Notes: generated by a model from the sequence alone, not told the origin. Positions 47,775 through 57,393 are shown, counted from the first letter of the stretch. The stretch: DNA of 64,000 nucleotides from Actinomadura litoris (GCF_009733595.1 NZ_WOFH01000001.1:744001-808000), one strand, 5' to 3'. Numbers and translations are program-made.

Positions 47775-49415
47775 TCAGCCGGTTCGGGCGAGGTGCCTGT
47801 GCGCCATCTGAACCGCCATGGCGCCTTCCCCGACGGCCGAGGCGACCCTCTTCACCGACCCGCTCCGGACATCACCGGCCGCGAACACCCCCCTCCAACT
47901 CGTCTCCAGCGGTGTGCCCGGCCCCGTCCGCACGAATCCGCGCTCGTCCAACTCCAGGTGCCTGGCGAGCCATCCGGTATGCGGCACCGCACCGATGAAC
48001 ACGAACAACGCCCGCGCGGGAACCGTCTCACGTTCTCCGGTGCGGTTGTCCTCGGTGACCACCGCGCGCAGCGTTCCGTCTCCGTGCGCTTCCCGGACAA
48101 TGGTGTGCCGCCGTACTTCGATCGTCTCGGCGCGTTCTATCTGCTCCACCAGGTACAGCGACATTTTGGCGCTCAACTCGCCACCCCGAAGCAGCAACGT
48201 GACCCTCGACCCGTGTCGGGCGAGGAACAGCGCGGCCTGTCCGGCCGAATTGCCGCCCCCCACCACCACGACCGGTCCGGGACGGCATGCCTGCGCCTCG
48301 ATCACGGTGGCGGCGTAGAAGACGCTCGTTCCCTCGAACCGTTGCAGGCACGGCACGTCCAGCCGCCGATAGCGCGCACCGGTGGCGATGATGAGGCAGC
48401 GGGCGCGCACCGGCTCCCCGTCCGCCAACCTCACCACCAACAGCCCATCTCGCCGCTCCAGACTCATCGCCTCCGCGGGAACTCTGACACGTGCTCCGAA
48501 CCGATCGGCCTGAAGGGTCGCGCGGTCGGTCAGATCGGCGCCCGCGATCCCGGCGGGGAAGCCGAGATAGTTCTCGATCCGCGGCGATGTGCCCGCCTGC
48601 CCGCCCGTGGCCACCGCGTCCACCACCACGGTCGTCAACCCGTCCGAGGCGCCGTAGACCGCGGCCGCGAGACCGGCCGGCCCCGCACCCACCACCAGTA
48701 GATCGGTGTCCGGCGGCGAGGCCGGCGTGGTCAGCCCGATGACCTGGGCCAGTTCGGCGTTGCTGGGATTACGCAACACCCGTTCCGATCCCCACACCAC
48801 CACCGGTGCGTCCTGCGGAGCGATCCCGAAATGGCGCAGCAGCGTTTCGGCGGACGGGTCGTCCTCCAGATCGATCCATCGGTGCGGCAACCGGTTGCGA
48901 GCCGCGAACTCCAGCAGCCGCCGGCTGTCAGCGGAGAATCGGGATCCCACGATGCGCAACCCGGTGCCGCTGCCGAGCAGCATGGACCGCCGGATCACAT
49001 ACGCGCGCAAGATGAGATCACCGAGAGGCGGGTCGCAGGCGATCAGCTCGCGCAGCCCGTCGACCGGCACCGCGAGCAACTCTCCCGCCTCATCGACCAC
49101 GGCGTTCACGAACGAACGCTGCCCGGTCAGCAACCCCAGCTCGCCGAGAAAACGCCGCGGGCCATGGACCGTGACCATGCCCGGCCGCCCGCCGTCCCGA
49201 TCGCCAGGTTGCTCACCGGCCCCGTCAGCGGGCCGGTCGACGACGGCGATCTTGCCGGTCAAGATCACCAAGAAGCCCGGCCAGGACTCTCCCGTCCGGC
49301 ACAGCACATCGCCGACGCGGGTGCGCTGATGGACACCGCCGTACTCCGAAAGCCGGTCGATCTGTGCGTCGCTGAGCCTGGGGAACGCCCCGTTCACATC
49401 CGGTGTCTCCTCCAC
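47775..49415 (-). CDS. cNMP-binding domain, thioredoxin-fold-like segment and thioredoxin-reductase-like FAD domain
   Basis: The protein has 546 residues from GTG 49415 (GGAGGAGGG upstream; ATG 49436 is the alternative). Residues 10-140 are a cyclic-nucleotide-binding barrel (GELGLLTGQRSFVNAVVDEA). 152-228 resembles a thioredoxin fold without CxxC (LPHRWIDLEDDP, GIAPQDAPVVVWG). From 237 a thioredoxin-reductase-like flavoprotein follows: GAGPAG at 243-248, GGQAGTSPRIENYLGFPAGI, VVVVGGGNSAGQAA, GVFAAGDVRSG. The usual CATC redox pair is replaced by YAATVIEAQAC, so it cannot be a classic thioredoxin reductase. It may couple a nucleotide signal to NAD(P)H oxidation. Confidence 0.88.
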   Translation of the reverse strand: MEETPDVNGAFPRLSDAQIDRLSEYGGVHQRTRVGDVLCRTGESWPGFLVILTGKIAVVDRPADGAGEQPGDRDGGRPGMVTVHGPRRFLGELGLLTGQRSFVNAVVDEAGELLAVPVDGLRELIACDPPLGDLILRAYVIRRSMLLGSGTGLRIVGSRFSADSRRLLEFAARNRLPHRWIDLEDDPSAETLLRHFGIAPQDAPVVVWGSERVLRNPSNAELAQVIGLTTPASPPDTDLLVVGAGPAGLAAAVYGASDGLTTVVVDAVATGGQAGTSPRIENYLGFPAGIAGADLTDRATLQADRFGARVRVPAEAMSLERRDGLLVVRLADGEPVRARCLIIATGARYRRLDVPCLQRFEGTSVFYAATVIEAQACRPGPVVVVGGGNSAGQAALFLARHGSRVTLLLRGGELSAKMSLYLVEQIERAETIEVRRHTIVREAHGDGTLRAVVTEDNRTGERETVPARALFVFIGAVPHTGWLARHLELDERGFVRTGPGTPLETSWRGVFAAGDVRSGSVKRVASAVGEGAMAVQMAHRHLARTG

Positions 49416-49802
49416 AGCGCCCTCCTCCGCAGGCATCCGACTCAGCCGACCGGACGACCCGGCGACCCCTTGTCCCCTGCCCGCCCTCGGGCAACTTGCC
49501 CCTCGGCACAGCCGAAGACCTTCAACCGGCACCGGCCCGTCCGAACGGCGACCCACCCCGCCCGGCAGCCGGGTGAAGATCTGATTCGGCCCGGCAGCCG
49601 GTGACGGCACCGGCGAGCGAGGCCCATCCCCGCCACCCTTCGGGGCCGCCCTAACCGTCTTGAGCGCGGACCTGAACGAGGGACCGGCCGTACGGTAGGG
49701 CGCGCCTCCTTCTGCCGTTCCACGCTCCGGTCACCGTGGCACGCCCACATCCCTCAATCGAGCAGGTCTTGACAACCCCGTGAACTGCGCAGCGCGGCGC
49801 CC
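49416..49802. other. about 390 bp intergenic region
   Basis: It lies upstream of the cNMP/FAD gene and should contain its promoter. I see no coding frame of note. Confidence 0.4.
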
Positions 49803-50036
49803 GAGCGACCCTGTCCCGAACTGCTGGACGCACTCCCCGTCGGAGCGATCGACCTCGGGCGCGTTCCTGAAGCGGTGCCGCGGCGGCTGCTGGATGTGTT
49901 CCGACTACGCATGCGGTGCGACCGGACGGTCGATCTCGTGGAGTGTGAAGTCACCATCACGTCCGAAATCGCGGGCACCCAGCATGACGCGGCCTGCGGC
50001 GATCGGTACCGGCGCACGGTGAGACCTGTGACGTAG
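49803..50036 (+). pseudogene. possible recombinase fragment, plus strand
   Basis: The frame from 49803 to TAG 50035-50037 reads PELLDALPVGAIDLGRVPEA, then VPRRLLDVFRLRMRCDRTVD and LVECEVTIT. The PELLDALP... LLDVFRLRMRC pattern resembles the segment before the C-terminus of actinobacterial recombinases. There is no start and no catalytic domain. The assignment is tentative. Confidence 0.4.
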
Positions 50037-50146
50037 TGTTGCAATCTGTTCGCATCCAGGCACGACGGTCCTCGATAACTTCGGGCCCAGATGCGGGTTG
50101 CTTCGCATGCGGGCCCGGACTGTCTCGACGAGTGCGGTACGACCGG

Positions 50147-50345
50147 CTAGTGCCCCACCGTGATGCGGTGGACGTCGCTGATCGGGACGGCGGGCGCCAT
50201 GTGCAAATGGTTGTGATCGCCCCTCGGACACAAACCATTTTCCCAAGCGGTGCGGATGTCGAAGTGGGCTTCGGCCCGCACTGTTTGTTGTTCGGGGTGG
50301 TAGGTGAGGTGGACGGCCGGTCCAGCGATCCAGAGCGGGCAGCAA
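50147..50345 (-). pseudogene. second serine-recombinase C-terminal remnant
   Basis: On the minus strand VHLTYHPEQQTVRAEAHFDI then RTAWENGLCPRGD reads straight into the 21-bp att copy, exactly as the remnant at tRNA-Leu does, though the sequences differ. It ends at 50147. This is inferred to be the end of another integrase that used the same attachment site. Confidence 0.5.
50220..50240. repeat. att-like 21-bp direct repeat, distal copy
   Basis: Exact copy of 42506-42526, same orientation, 7.7 kb away. It carries the last 11 bases of tRNA-Leu without the rest of the tRNA. A 15-bp inverted copy of the sequence just beyond the tRNA (CATGTGCAAATGGTT) lies at 50198-50212. Confidence 0.75.
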
Positions 50346-50761
50346 AGCGTCCTCGCACAGGTAGACGTTGCACCGAGGCTGAGCACCCGTGGCCCACTGG
50401 CACAACAATGAGTAGCTTCACACGTCAATCGAAGGCATGCCACCCGCCGAATACGAAGACGTTTACGGTGTGATCAATCCACCAACCGCCGCGCAAACCA
50501 CCTAACCCGGCCCTTACAAAACCTCCGGGTCAGCTCAGTTGCCCGGCGCCAGTGCATGGGTTGAACCAAGCTTGGCGTAGGCCATGTTTCTGTATCAGAA
50601 CTACGGGGATGCTGCACACCGCACCCGAAGTCGCATCGCCGAAAAGTGACATCATGGCGCCGGAGGCGATGGCGGTGCCATTGTAGCCAGAGGTGCGGCG
50701 ACGACGTGGAAAACGTCCTGCATCTCTACATCGCGGTCCCTGCGCAAACGAGGTGAGATAG

Positions 50762-51196
50762 ATGGACTGGACTGCAATTTCTGAACTTTCAATGAAGTTC
50801 GAAACCGGAGAACAGGAGTATACATTCACGGGGCCGAGGCATAGCATCGGCCTGATAATCAGTCTCCAACCAGCCCGAGACGACGGAGAATCGGCCGTTG
50901 TTCCCGTCGATACTCTGATCAAGAACAGTACGCTCATCGACTACATCGATAGGTCCCCGCTCCCGGAGTCGTCACAGGACTACAAGTGGTCCTACACGAA
51001 GAAAAATTTGAGGTCCTATGGAACCGATGGCGGTACCCCCCAATTCAAGTTCCGGCTGTACCCGCCCATTGATGGGCGCACCCCGACCGCCAAGACGCTC
51101 GGCATCCGAGTCAGAACCGAATCAGGAAAGGACATCTTCAGCTCGCAGGATGGTGCATTCTTTAAGTGGGTGCGTGGGACAATCCGCTGGGATTGA
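50762..51196 (+). CDS. hypothetical protein upstream of the RHS genes
   Basis: The 144-residue protein starts at ATG 50762 with GAGGTGAG upstream. Its composition is more AT-rich than its neighbours and less biased at third positions, suggesting transfer. It is predicted mostly beta-rich (FETGEQEYTFTGPRHSIGLI; FKFRLYPPIDGRTPTAK; SQDGAFFKWVRGTIRWD), without signal peptide or membrane helix. I do not recognise the family. A hairpin terminator follows at 51268, so it is separate from the RHS transcript. It could be an orphan immunity or effector-linked gene. Confidence 0.6.
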   Translation: MDWTAISELSMKFETGEQEYTFTGPRHSIGLIISLQPARDDGESAVVPVDTLIKNSTLIDYIDRSPLPESSQDYKWSYTKKNLRSYGTDGGTPQFKFRLYPPIDGRTPTAKTLGIRVRTESGKDIFSSQDGAFFKWVRGTIRWD

Positions 51197-51822
51197 TGAC
51201 GAGCACAACGGCGCGGCGCGACAGAAATCCATGAAGGTGCAGTGATCACGCCAGCGGCCTAGTTCGGGTGCCCGACGGTCCGTCGGGCACGGCCGTATCC
51301 GGCCCCCTTGCTCTCGTCGCCGCGGTGGGCGGGAACTCCGAGCGCGTTGTGCGCTGACGCCACGGGACGCTGAGGGTGGTCGGGCGGCCCTCGGTACTGG
51401 TGCGCATCGGTGAGAAGTGAGGCAGGCCGACTTGCTCCCCATGCCAATTACCGCAGGTTTCCACCGCTCTGCCATCGTCGGCGACCTGTCGGCGCGCAGT
51501 CGGCCATGTCTGTCAGGTCCTTCGAAGCCATTGCCCGCGAAGAATTCGACCTGCCCCGGCCCGGCGCGCTCGAATTTGAGCGGACTGCCTGTGACCGGCT
51601 ACGGCGACGGCAGGGGCTCGCTCGTGGGCCTGGATCTGCCCTGGTGACCAGCTCGGGCGGGATGTTGGCTGACCCGCCGACGGCGGGCGATAAGGCGCGG
51701 CCTTCATTCACGAGAGGTAGCCATAGTCTTTGCTGAATCTTGACGCCGGGAATGCGATAACCGGTAGCCCGCGGGAAGGTTCTCCTGACGTCTAGTGTGG
51801 TTATCGAAAGAGGTGTGCTTCG
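51197..51822. other. about 630 bp gap before the first RHS gene
   Basis: Apart from the hairpin at 51268-51290 I see no gene. The last 100 bp are AT-richer and include GAGGTG eight bases before the TTG start of the RHS gene. Confidence 0.4.
51268..51290. terminator. 10-bp perfect hairpin
   Basis: GTGCCCGACG and CGTCGGGCAC flank the 3-nt loop GTC, 72 bp beyond the stop of the hypothetical gene. Confidence 0.7.
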
Positions 51823-54800
51823 TTGGATGAGTTCTTCACGCAGGTGGGGAATTTCGGGAGCGCGGTGTCTGGGGGCGTTGATCCCCGTACGGGGTTGTAC
51901 AACGTCCGGATCGAGTTGGACTCCCTGGTCGCGAACCGTGGGCTTGGACCGTCGCTGCCGCTGACGCTGACCTACTCGCCGTTGAGTTCGGTTGATTGGG
52001 GCCTGGGGAAGGGTGTCTCGCTAGGGCTGTCGACCTGTGACCGGACCGGCAGGCTGCTGTCGCTGTCCACCGGCGAGCAGTACAAGGTTACCGAGTCTGC
52101 GGGGCACGGCACGCCGGTCGCGTTGAATCAGAACCGCCTAGGTGTGGTCAAGGTCACTAAGGAGGAGGATAAAGGACCACTGTGGTACAGGATCGTTCAT
52201 AAGTCCGGCGACGTGGAGATCCTGGAGAAGAAGCCTCAGGCAGATGGCCGATGGATGGTCCCGGTTTACGTGCTGACACCAGCCAGCCACGGCCTGTACA
52301 TGACGTACAGGAACCTTGATTCCGATGACCGGCCGCGGCTCAGCCGCATCCAGCAGGACAATACGGAAGATCTACTTTCCGTGACCTACTACGCCGACTC
52401 GGAATCCGGGCGGCTGGTGGCCAACTTCAAGGTGCTGCCGAAGGGGAATAAATATCAGCCCGAGGGCTATGATATCCGGCTGGTACTCGGAAAGAACGGC
52501 CTACTCTCCGAGATGAGACATTACGGGCGCGGGCCAAAAGTGCCTCCGCTGGTGTGGAAGTTCACCTCCGCGGAGGTAGATGGGGACTGGGGGGCGTGGA
52601 TCACCGGCATGACGATGCCGGGAGGGATGACCGAGAAGGTCACCTACAGCACGGGGCGCGGTCACAGGTTCCCGCTCGGCGCGGACCTGAAGGATCTTCC
52701 CTACGCGGAGCGGATCGTCCGGTCGCCAGGCGCCGAACAGCCGGAGATCACGACATCATATACATACAGCAACAGCAATTTCCTCGGCTACGTCCCTCCC
52801 GGAGGCGGCTCTGAGAGGAATTCCGGAGGTAAATGGGAGAAAGACAAAGACAACCTGTACGATGTGGTGGGCGACTACGAGTACCACAGCACCGAACGTC
52901 ACACCGACGGCCGCGAGATAAAGCGCCGTTACAACAAGCACCATCTTCAGACGCGTGAGGAGACCGTTCTCGGCCAATGTTCGCGGGCCGTCACCATCAC
53001 CTACTACGCCGACCCAGGTAAGCCGTTCGACCAGCAGCCTGCGCAGTTCCAGCTCCCCAAGAAGCAGACGGTCACCTGGAAAGGTCCGGGGACGGCAGTC
53101 TCGCGTGAGGAGGTTACCTATTCCACCTTCGATAAGTGGGGCAACCCTGAAACCCTGACCGAGCCAGATGGCAGCTGGACCAAGTGGGAGTACTACCCGG
53201 TTGTCGGGGAGAAGGACAAGTGCCCGCCTGACCCGAACGGCTACTGCCGCCTGCCCAAGCGCATCACCCGTACGCCACCGAAGAACGACCCCTTCAAGGC
53301 GCCCGTCTACAAGGCGGAGTATCGATACAAGCTCTATGAGGCCACGGGCTTGATAGTGCCGAGGGTCGTGCTGAAGGAACAGGAATGGCAGTACGCTGAC
53401 GACAAGCTCCTCAGCCGCGTCGAGTTCGCCTACAGCGGGGCCACCACGGACCCTGAGAAGCTGGAGTTCGGCCGCGTCACGACGATGACCGAGACCGAGT
53501 ACGGCCCGGACGGCACGGCGTACGAGGCCGTCCACGGCTTCGCCTTCACGGCGGAGAAGGACAAGGACGAACTGTCCGAGACTCATACGCTGAAGACCCA
53601 TGACGGACGCACCGCGAAGCGCGCACAGGTGCGGTCGCGCTTCACCGGGCGGCTGCGGTCCGCCACGGATGCGCAGGGCAACACCGAGGTGATGACCTAC
53701 GACGGGCTGGGGCGCCTGCTGACGCGCACCGCCAACCCGGGCACCGACTACCAAGCGGAGCAGGTCCTCGACTACCTGGTGGGGGACGGCAAGGCAGGCA
53801 GTGATCCCTTCACCGTGACGCTCACCGATGCGCGAGGAAACCGGTCACGCGAGATCATGGACGGCGCCGGCCGACCCATCCTGCGGCAGCGACTGGACCG
53901 TGACGGCGACGGTTCCTGGCGCACGGTCCAGACCCTCCGCTATGACGGGCAGGGGCGGCTCGCGGAGGTGTCCACGCTGGACTACGAGCGGGCCGGTCAA
54001 AAGTCCAAGGAGACCCAACTCCTGGAGACCGAGTCCTTCGCCTACGACGACTGGGACCAGCTGGCGACCGTGACCTCCCGCGCCGGCTCGACTCGGTTCA
54101 CCCAGGTCGACCCGGTCCGGCGGACCGCGAAAACCTGGATGAAGGGACCTGGTCTGGTGTCCGGGAGCGAGGTCGCCGAATACAACACCCGGGGTGAGCC
54201 GATCAAAATCACCCGGCACCTCAGCGACGGAACAGCCGCGGGTGAAAGGCGACTGGAGCGGGACGGCTGGGGGCGGGTGCGCAGCGAGACCGACGCGTGC
54301 GGCAACGCCACCAAGTTCGACTACGATCCGCGCGGCCGACTCACCGTGACCACACTGCCGGACGACACGAGGATCCGCCGCTCCTACGCACCGTTCTCAC
54401 CGGACACGCTGATCACGGAGGTCGCCGTCGGCGCCGTGCCTTACGGCACGCAGAGCTTCGACGGCCTGGGCAGGCTCACCTCCACCGCCTCGGGCGGGCG
54501 GACGTGGTCCTACGCCTACGCCGATGATGCCAGCCCCCGCCCGTCGACGATCACCGCACCCGACGGCCGGGAGGACTACACCTACGTCCGCGAGCTCGGC
54601 AACGCCATCATCAAGGTCAAGGCCGTCGGTAAGGTCCCGCCCTACACCCTCACCAGGACCCTTAACCTCGACCGAGTCTCCGGCCTTCTGACCACTTCCA
54701 GCGACGAAATGGGCTCAGCGGTCACCGGAGTCGCCCGCGACTATCACCCCTCGGGTCTACTCCAGGCCGAGCACATCACGGCTCCCTACCAGCCGAAGTA

Positions 54801-56910
54801 CAACACGCGCGCCTCCTACACGGTGGGAGGCCTCGACCAGGACTTCACCGGCACGGACGACACCGTCCAGAAGATCAGCCGGGATACCTACGGCCGGATC
54901 AAGGAGGTCATGGATCCGGGCATGAAGGTATCGGCGACCTACGATTCCCTCGGCCGCATGAACGCGTGGACGGCCACGGACCTGGTGTCGGGCTCCACCC
55001 TGACAACAGTGCTTACTCTGGACGACTTCGGCCGCGAGAAAAATCGCACGATCACCAGCAGCCGCAACGCCATCTGGGAACTCACCCAGACCTGGCAGGA
55101 CAACGATCTGCTCAGCACGCGGACCCTCACCCGCGGCACCACGAAGCTGCGCTCAGAGACCTTTACCTACAACGCGCGCGGCCAGGTCACCAGGTACCAG
55201 TGCACAGGCGCGGAAGCCCCGCGGGACCAGTACGGCCAAACGATCCTGGAACAGGTTTTCACCTACGACAAATACGGCAACATCACCGCATGCACCACCC
55301 AGTTCGGTCCTGGCAATCGCGATGACGCCACCTACGAGTTCAAGGGCTCCGATCGTTGCCAGCTCACCGCCATCACCCATACCCACGCCTCGTACCCGTC
55401 CAAGACCGAACTGGCGTATGACAAGGCCGGGCGGCTCACCAGCGTGCGGTGCCTCGACAAGGCCGGCATGGAACTCCCCGGCAGGCGCACGCTCGCCTAC
55501 GACCCCCTTGGCCGCCTGCACGAGGTGGAGGAGGTGGGCACCGCTGGCGCGGTCAGCACGCTGAGCCAGTACCAGTACGACCCGCTGGACCGGCTGCTGA
55601 CCCAGAAGACAACCACCACGACCTGGGCATTCGCCTATCGGGACCTCTTGCTGGCGTCCGAGGCCGAGACTGTGACCGGCGCGGGGAACGGCGACGGGAG
55701 GAGTCAGGGTACGCGGCTGCTGCGGCTGGGCCAGACATGTGTGGCCCAGCAGCGCGGGGGCAGCGGGGGACAAGACCAGCCCGAGGTCCGGCTGCTCGGC
55801 GCCGACGGCAAGGGGAGCGTGCTGGTGGCGGCCGGAGGCGCGCAAGACGGCGAGCACGAGGGCAAGGAGGAGTACGCCTACACCGCCTACGGCTATACCC
55901 CCCAGCCGTCCGGCGGGCCGGGCGCCAGCTTGCTGGGCTATGACGGGCAGCGGACCGACCCGGTCCTGGGCTGGCTGCATCTGGGCAACGGCTACCGACC
56001 CTACGACCCTTCACTGATGCGGTTCACCGTTCCGGACAGTCTCAGCCCCTTTGGCCCGGGTGGAATCAACCCCTACGCGTACTGCCTGGGCGACCCTGTC
56101 AACCGGGTCGACCCCTCAGGACACCTGAGCTGGGGGGCATGGGCGATGATCGGCCTGGGCGTCGCCGGCCTAATACTGACCGCCGGCGTCGCCGGGGCGG
56201 CGATCGTCGCGGCCGGCGGCGTGGCGGCGGCGTGGAGCGCCGCATCGGCCACGGCGCTGACCGTCGGCGCCCTCTCCGTCGTCGGTGACGTGGCTGCGAT
56301 CGCCAGCGGCGCCCTGGAGGAGGTCGCGCCGCGGACTTCGGAGGTGCTGGGATGGGTGGCCCTCGCCGCCGGGCTCCCCGCCGCCGTTCGCGGTGTTTCC
56401 GCGCTCGCCCGTGCCGGCTACCGCCTAGTCAGGCCAGGGAGCGGCCATATCGTCCCTATCCCGGTCCGGTCGCAGTACAACACAACGGTGGACCGCCTCG
56501 GTCCCAGGTTCACGCCGCACACCACCCAGGCCGGAAACAAGGTGTGGACCACCGTGGCAGAAGTCCGTCCGCATCATGTCGCGGAAGCCGCCGAAGAGGC
56601 CGCGAAACACGGGAACAGAGTCCGCATCCTGAGTGGAGCGCACATCAAAGACTTGAAAACCGGCCAGCTGGAAGGGAAACTGGAATTCTTCCTGCGCGAC
56701 ATGAGCCTTGCCAAGAAAAACGTATCTGTCTGGGACGTCATGGCGCTGACCGACGATGCGGGCAATTTGAGGTCGACGTCCGCCGAGCTGCGGAGCATCC
56801 TGCAAGAGCCCGGCACCGATGTCATCATGGCGTTCTGCTACAGCAGGGACCTGAAGGCCGTCCGGGAGATACTGGACCTGAAGCGCACGAAAATCTACGT
56901 GGGGCCCTGA
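51823..56910 (+). CDS. giant RHS-repeat protein with C-terminal His/Cys domain (RHS1)
   Basis: The 1,695-residue protein starts at TTG 51823. It has no signal peptide; it opens MDEFFTQVGNFGSAVSGGVD. Long YD/RHS repeats follow (YDPRGRLTVTTLPD, YDGQGRLAEVSTLDY, YDSLGRMNAW), then the RHS core ending LGWLHLGNGYRPYDPSLMRF and DPSGH at 1430. A hydrophobic segment (AMIGLGVAGLILTAGVAGA and onward, about 1435-1530) precedes a variable tail. In the tail H1607 (ILSGAH) and C1672 (VIMAFCYSR) are 65 residues apart, as in the second RHS protein. RHS proteins are usually encapsulated toxins; the tail is the likely toxin. Its activity is unknown. Confidence 0.92.
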   Translation: MDEFFTQVGNFGSAVSGGVDPRTGLYNVRIELDSLVANRGLGPSLPLTLTYSPLSSVDWGLGKGVSLGLSTCDRTGRLLSLSTGEQYKVTESAGHGTPVALNQNRLGVVKVTKEEDKGPLWYRIVHKSGDVEILEKKPQADGRWMVPVYVLTPASHGLYMTYRNLDSDDRPRLSRIQQDNTEDLLSVTYYADSESGRLVANFKVLPKGNKYQPEGYDIRLVLGKNGLLSEMRHYGRGPKVPPLVWKFTSAEVDGDWGAWITGMTMPGGMTEKVTYSTGRGHRFPLGADLKDLPYAERIVRSPGAEQPEITTSYTYSNSNFLGYVPPGGGSERNSGGKWEKDKDNLYDVVGDYEYHSTERHTDGREIKRRYNKHHLQTREETVLGQCSRAVTITYYADPGKPFDQQPAQFQLPKKQTVTWKGPGTAVSREEVTYSTFDKWGNPETLTEPDGSWTKWEYYPVVGEKDKCPPDPNGYCRLPKRITRTPPKNDPFKAPVYKAEYRYKLYEATGLIVPRVVLKEQEWQYADDKLLSRVEFAYSGATTDPEKLEFGRVTTMTETEYGPDGTAYEAVHGFAFTAEKDKDELSETHTLKTHDGRTAKRAQVRSRFTGRLRSATDAQGNTEVMTYDGLGRLLTRTANPGTDYQAEQVLDYLVGDGKAGSDPFTVTLTDARGNRSREIMDGAGRPILRQRLDRDGDGSWRTVQTLRYDGQGRLAEVSTLDYERAGQKSKETQLLETESFAYDDWDQLATVTSRAGSTRFTQVDPVRRTAKTWMKGPGLVSGSEVAEYNTRGEPIKITRHLSDGTAAGERRLERDGWGRVRSETDACGNATKFDYDPRGRLTVTTLPDDTRIRRSYAPFSPDTLITEVAVGAVPYGTQSFDGLGRLTSTASGGRTWSYAYADDASPRPSTITAPDGREDYTYVRELGNAIIKVKAVGKVPPYTLTRTLNLDRVSGLLTTSSDEMGSAVTGVARDYHPSGLLQAEHITAPYQPKYNTRASYTVGGLDQDFTGTDDTVQKISRDTYGRIKEVMDPGMKVSATYDSLGRMNAWTATDLVSGSTLTTVLTLDDFGREKNRTITSSRNAIWELTQTWQDNDLLSTRTLTRGTTKLRSETFTYNARGQVTRYQCTGAEAPRDQYGQTILEQVFTYDKYGNITACTTQFGPGNRDDATYEFKGSDRCQLTAITHTHASYPSKTELAYDKAGRLTSVRCLDKAGMELPGRRTLAYDPLGRLHEVEEVGTAGAVSTLSQYQYDPLDRLLTQKTTTTTWAFAYRDLLLASEAETVTGAGNGDGRSQGTRLLRLGQTCVAQQRGGSGGQDQPEVRLLGADGKGSVLVAAGGAQDGEHEGKEEYAYTAYGYTPQPSGGPGASLLGYDGQRTDPVLGWLHLGNGYRPYDPSLMRFTVPDSLSPFGPGGINPYAYCLGDPVNRVDPSGHLSWGAWAMIGLGVAGLILTAGVAGAAIVAAGGVAAAWSAASATALTVGALSVVGDVAAIASGALEEVAPRTSEVLGWVALAAGLPAAVRGVSALARAGYRLVRPGSGHIVPIPVRSQYNTTVDRLGPRFTPHTTQAGNKVWTTVAEVRPHHVAEAAEEAAKHGNRVRILSGAHIKDLKTGQLEGKLEFFLRDMSLAKKNVSVWDVMALTDDAGNLRSTSAELRSILQEPGTDVIMAFCYSRDLKAVREILDLKRTKIYVGP

Positions 56911-57007
56911 CCCGCGAAGAACGCCCACCTGGATCGATGGCGGAGCAGCGGCGCCCGGCGCGTCGCGGAGACTGGTTTCCGTGGCGGCCGCATGCCATCG
57001 AAGCGGC

Positions 57008-57046
57008 CTGTGCCGCCCTGGCCAGCCGCGGGCCAGGGCGGCACAG
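57008..57046. terminator. 16-bp perfect hairpin, bidirectional terminator
   Basis: CTGTGCCGCCCTGGCC and GGCCAGGGCGGCACAG flank the loop AGCCGCG, between the convergent RHS1 gene and the small minus-strand gene. Confidence 0.85.
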
Positions 57047-57054
57047 GCACCGGG

Positions 57055-57393
57055 TCACTTGATGTAAGGCCCGTAGTTGATCTGTAGATTGCTCTCCCCG
57101 TCGGCTGGGTCTGCCCAGTATGTCCAGCCCTTGTAGCCATTCGGATGGCTTGAATCTCCCTTCGTTGTACTGTTCAGACGGTCCGCGTAGCCGAATTTGT
57201 TAATATTAACCGGATCCCCGTCCCGGATGTACTTCTTTGCCTCTCCCTCGGACTCAGAAGTCTTTCCGGACATGATCCTCCCTTCCTTGTCGACTCTCGC
57301 CCACGAGCTTTTGCCCTCGAAGAAGAGGGAGCCGTACGGATCCTCCATGATTTTCCAGCTGCCAACCCTGATCTCTGCGGAATCTCCTGGCAT
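57055..57393 (-). CDS. small hypothetical protein between the RHS genes
   Basis: The 112-residue protein starts at ATG 57393 with GGAGGAGG seven bases upstream. It is AT-richer than the flanking RHS genes. It contains IRVGSWKIMEDPYGSLFFEG, DGDPVNINKFGYADRLN and GYKGWTYWADPADGESNLQI; there is no signal peptide or membrane helix. I do not recognise the family. Position makes it a candidate accessory or immunity gene, but such genes usually follow the toxin on the same strand, and this one is convergent. Confidence 0.65.
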   Translation of the reverse strand: MPGDSAEIRVGSWKIMEDPYGSLFFEGKSSWARVDKEGRIMSGKTSESEGEAKKYIRDGDPVNINKFGYADRLNSTTKGDSSHPNGYKGWTYWADPADGESNLQINYGPYIK

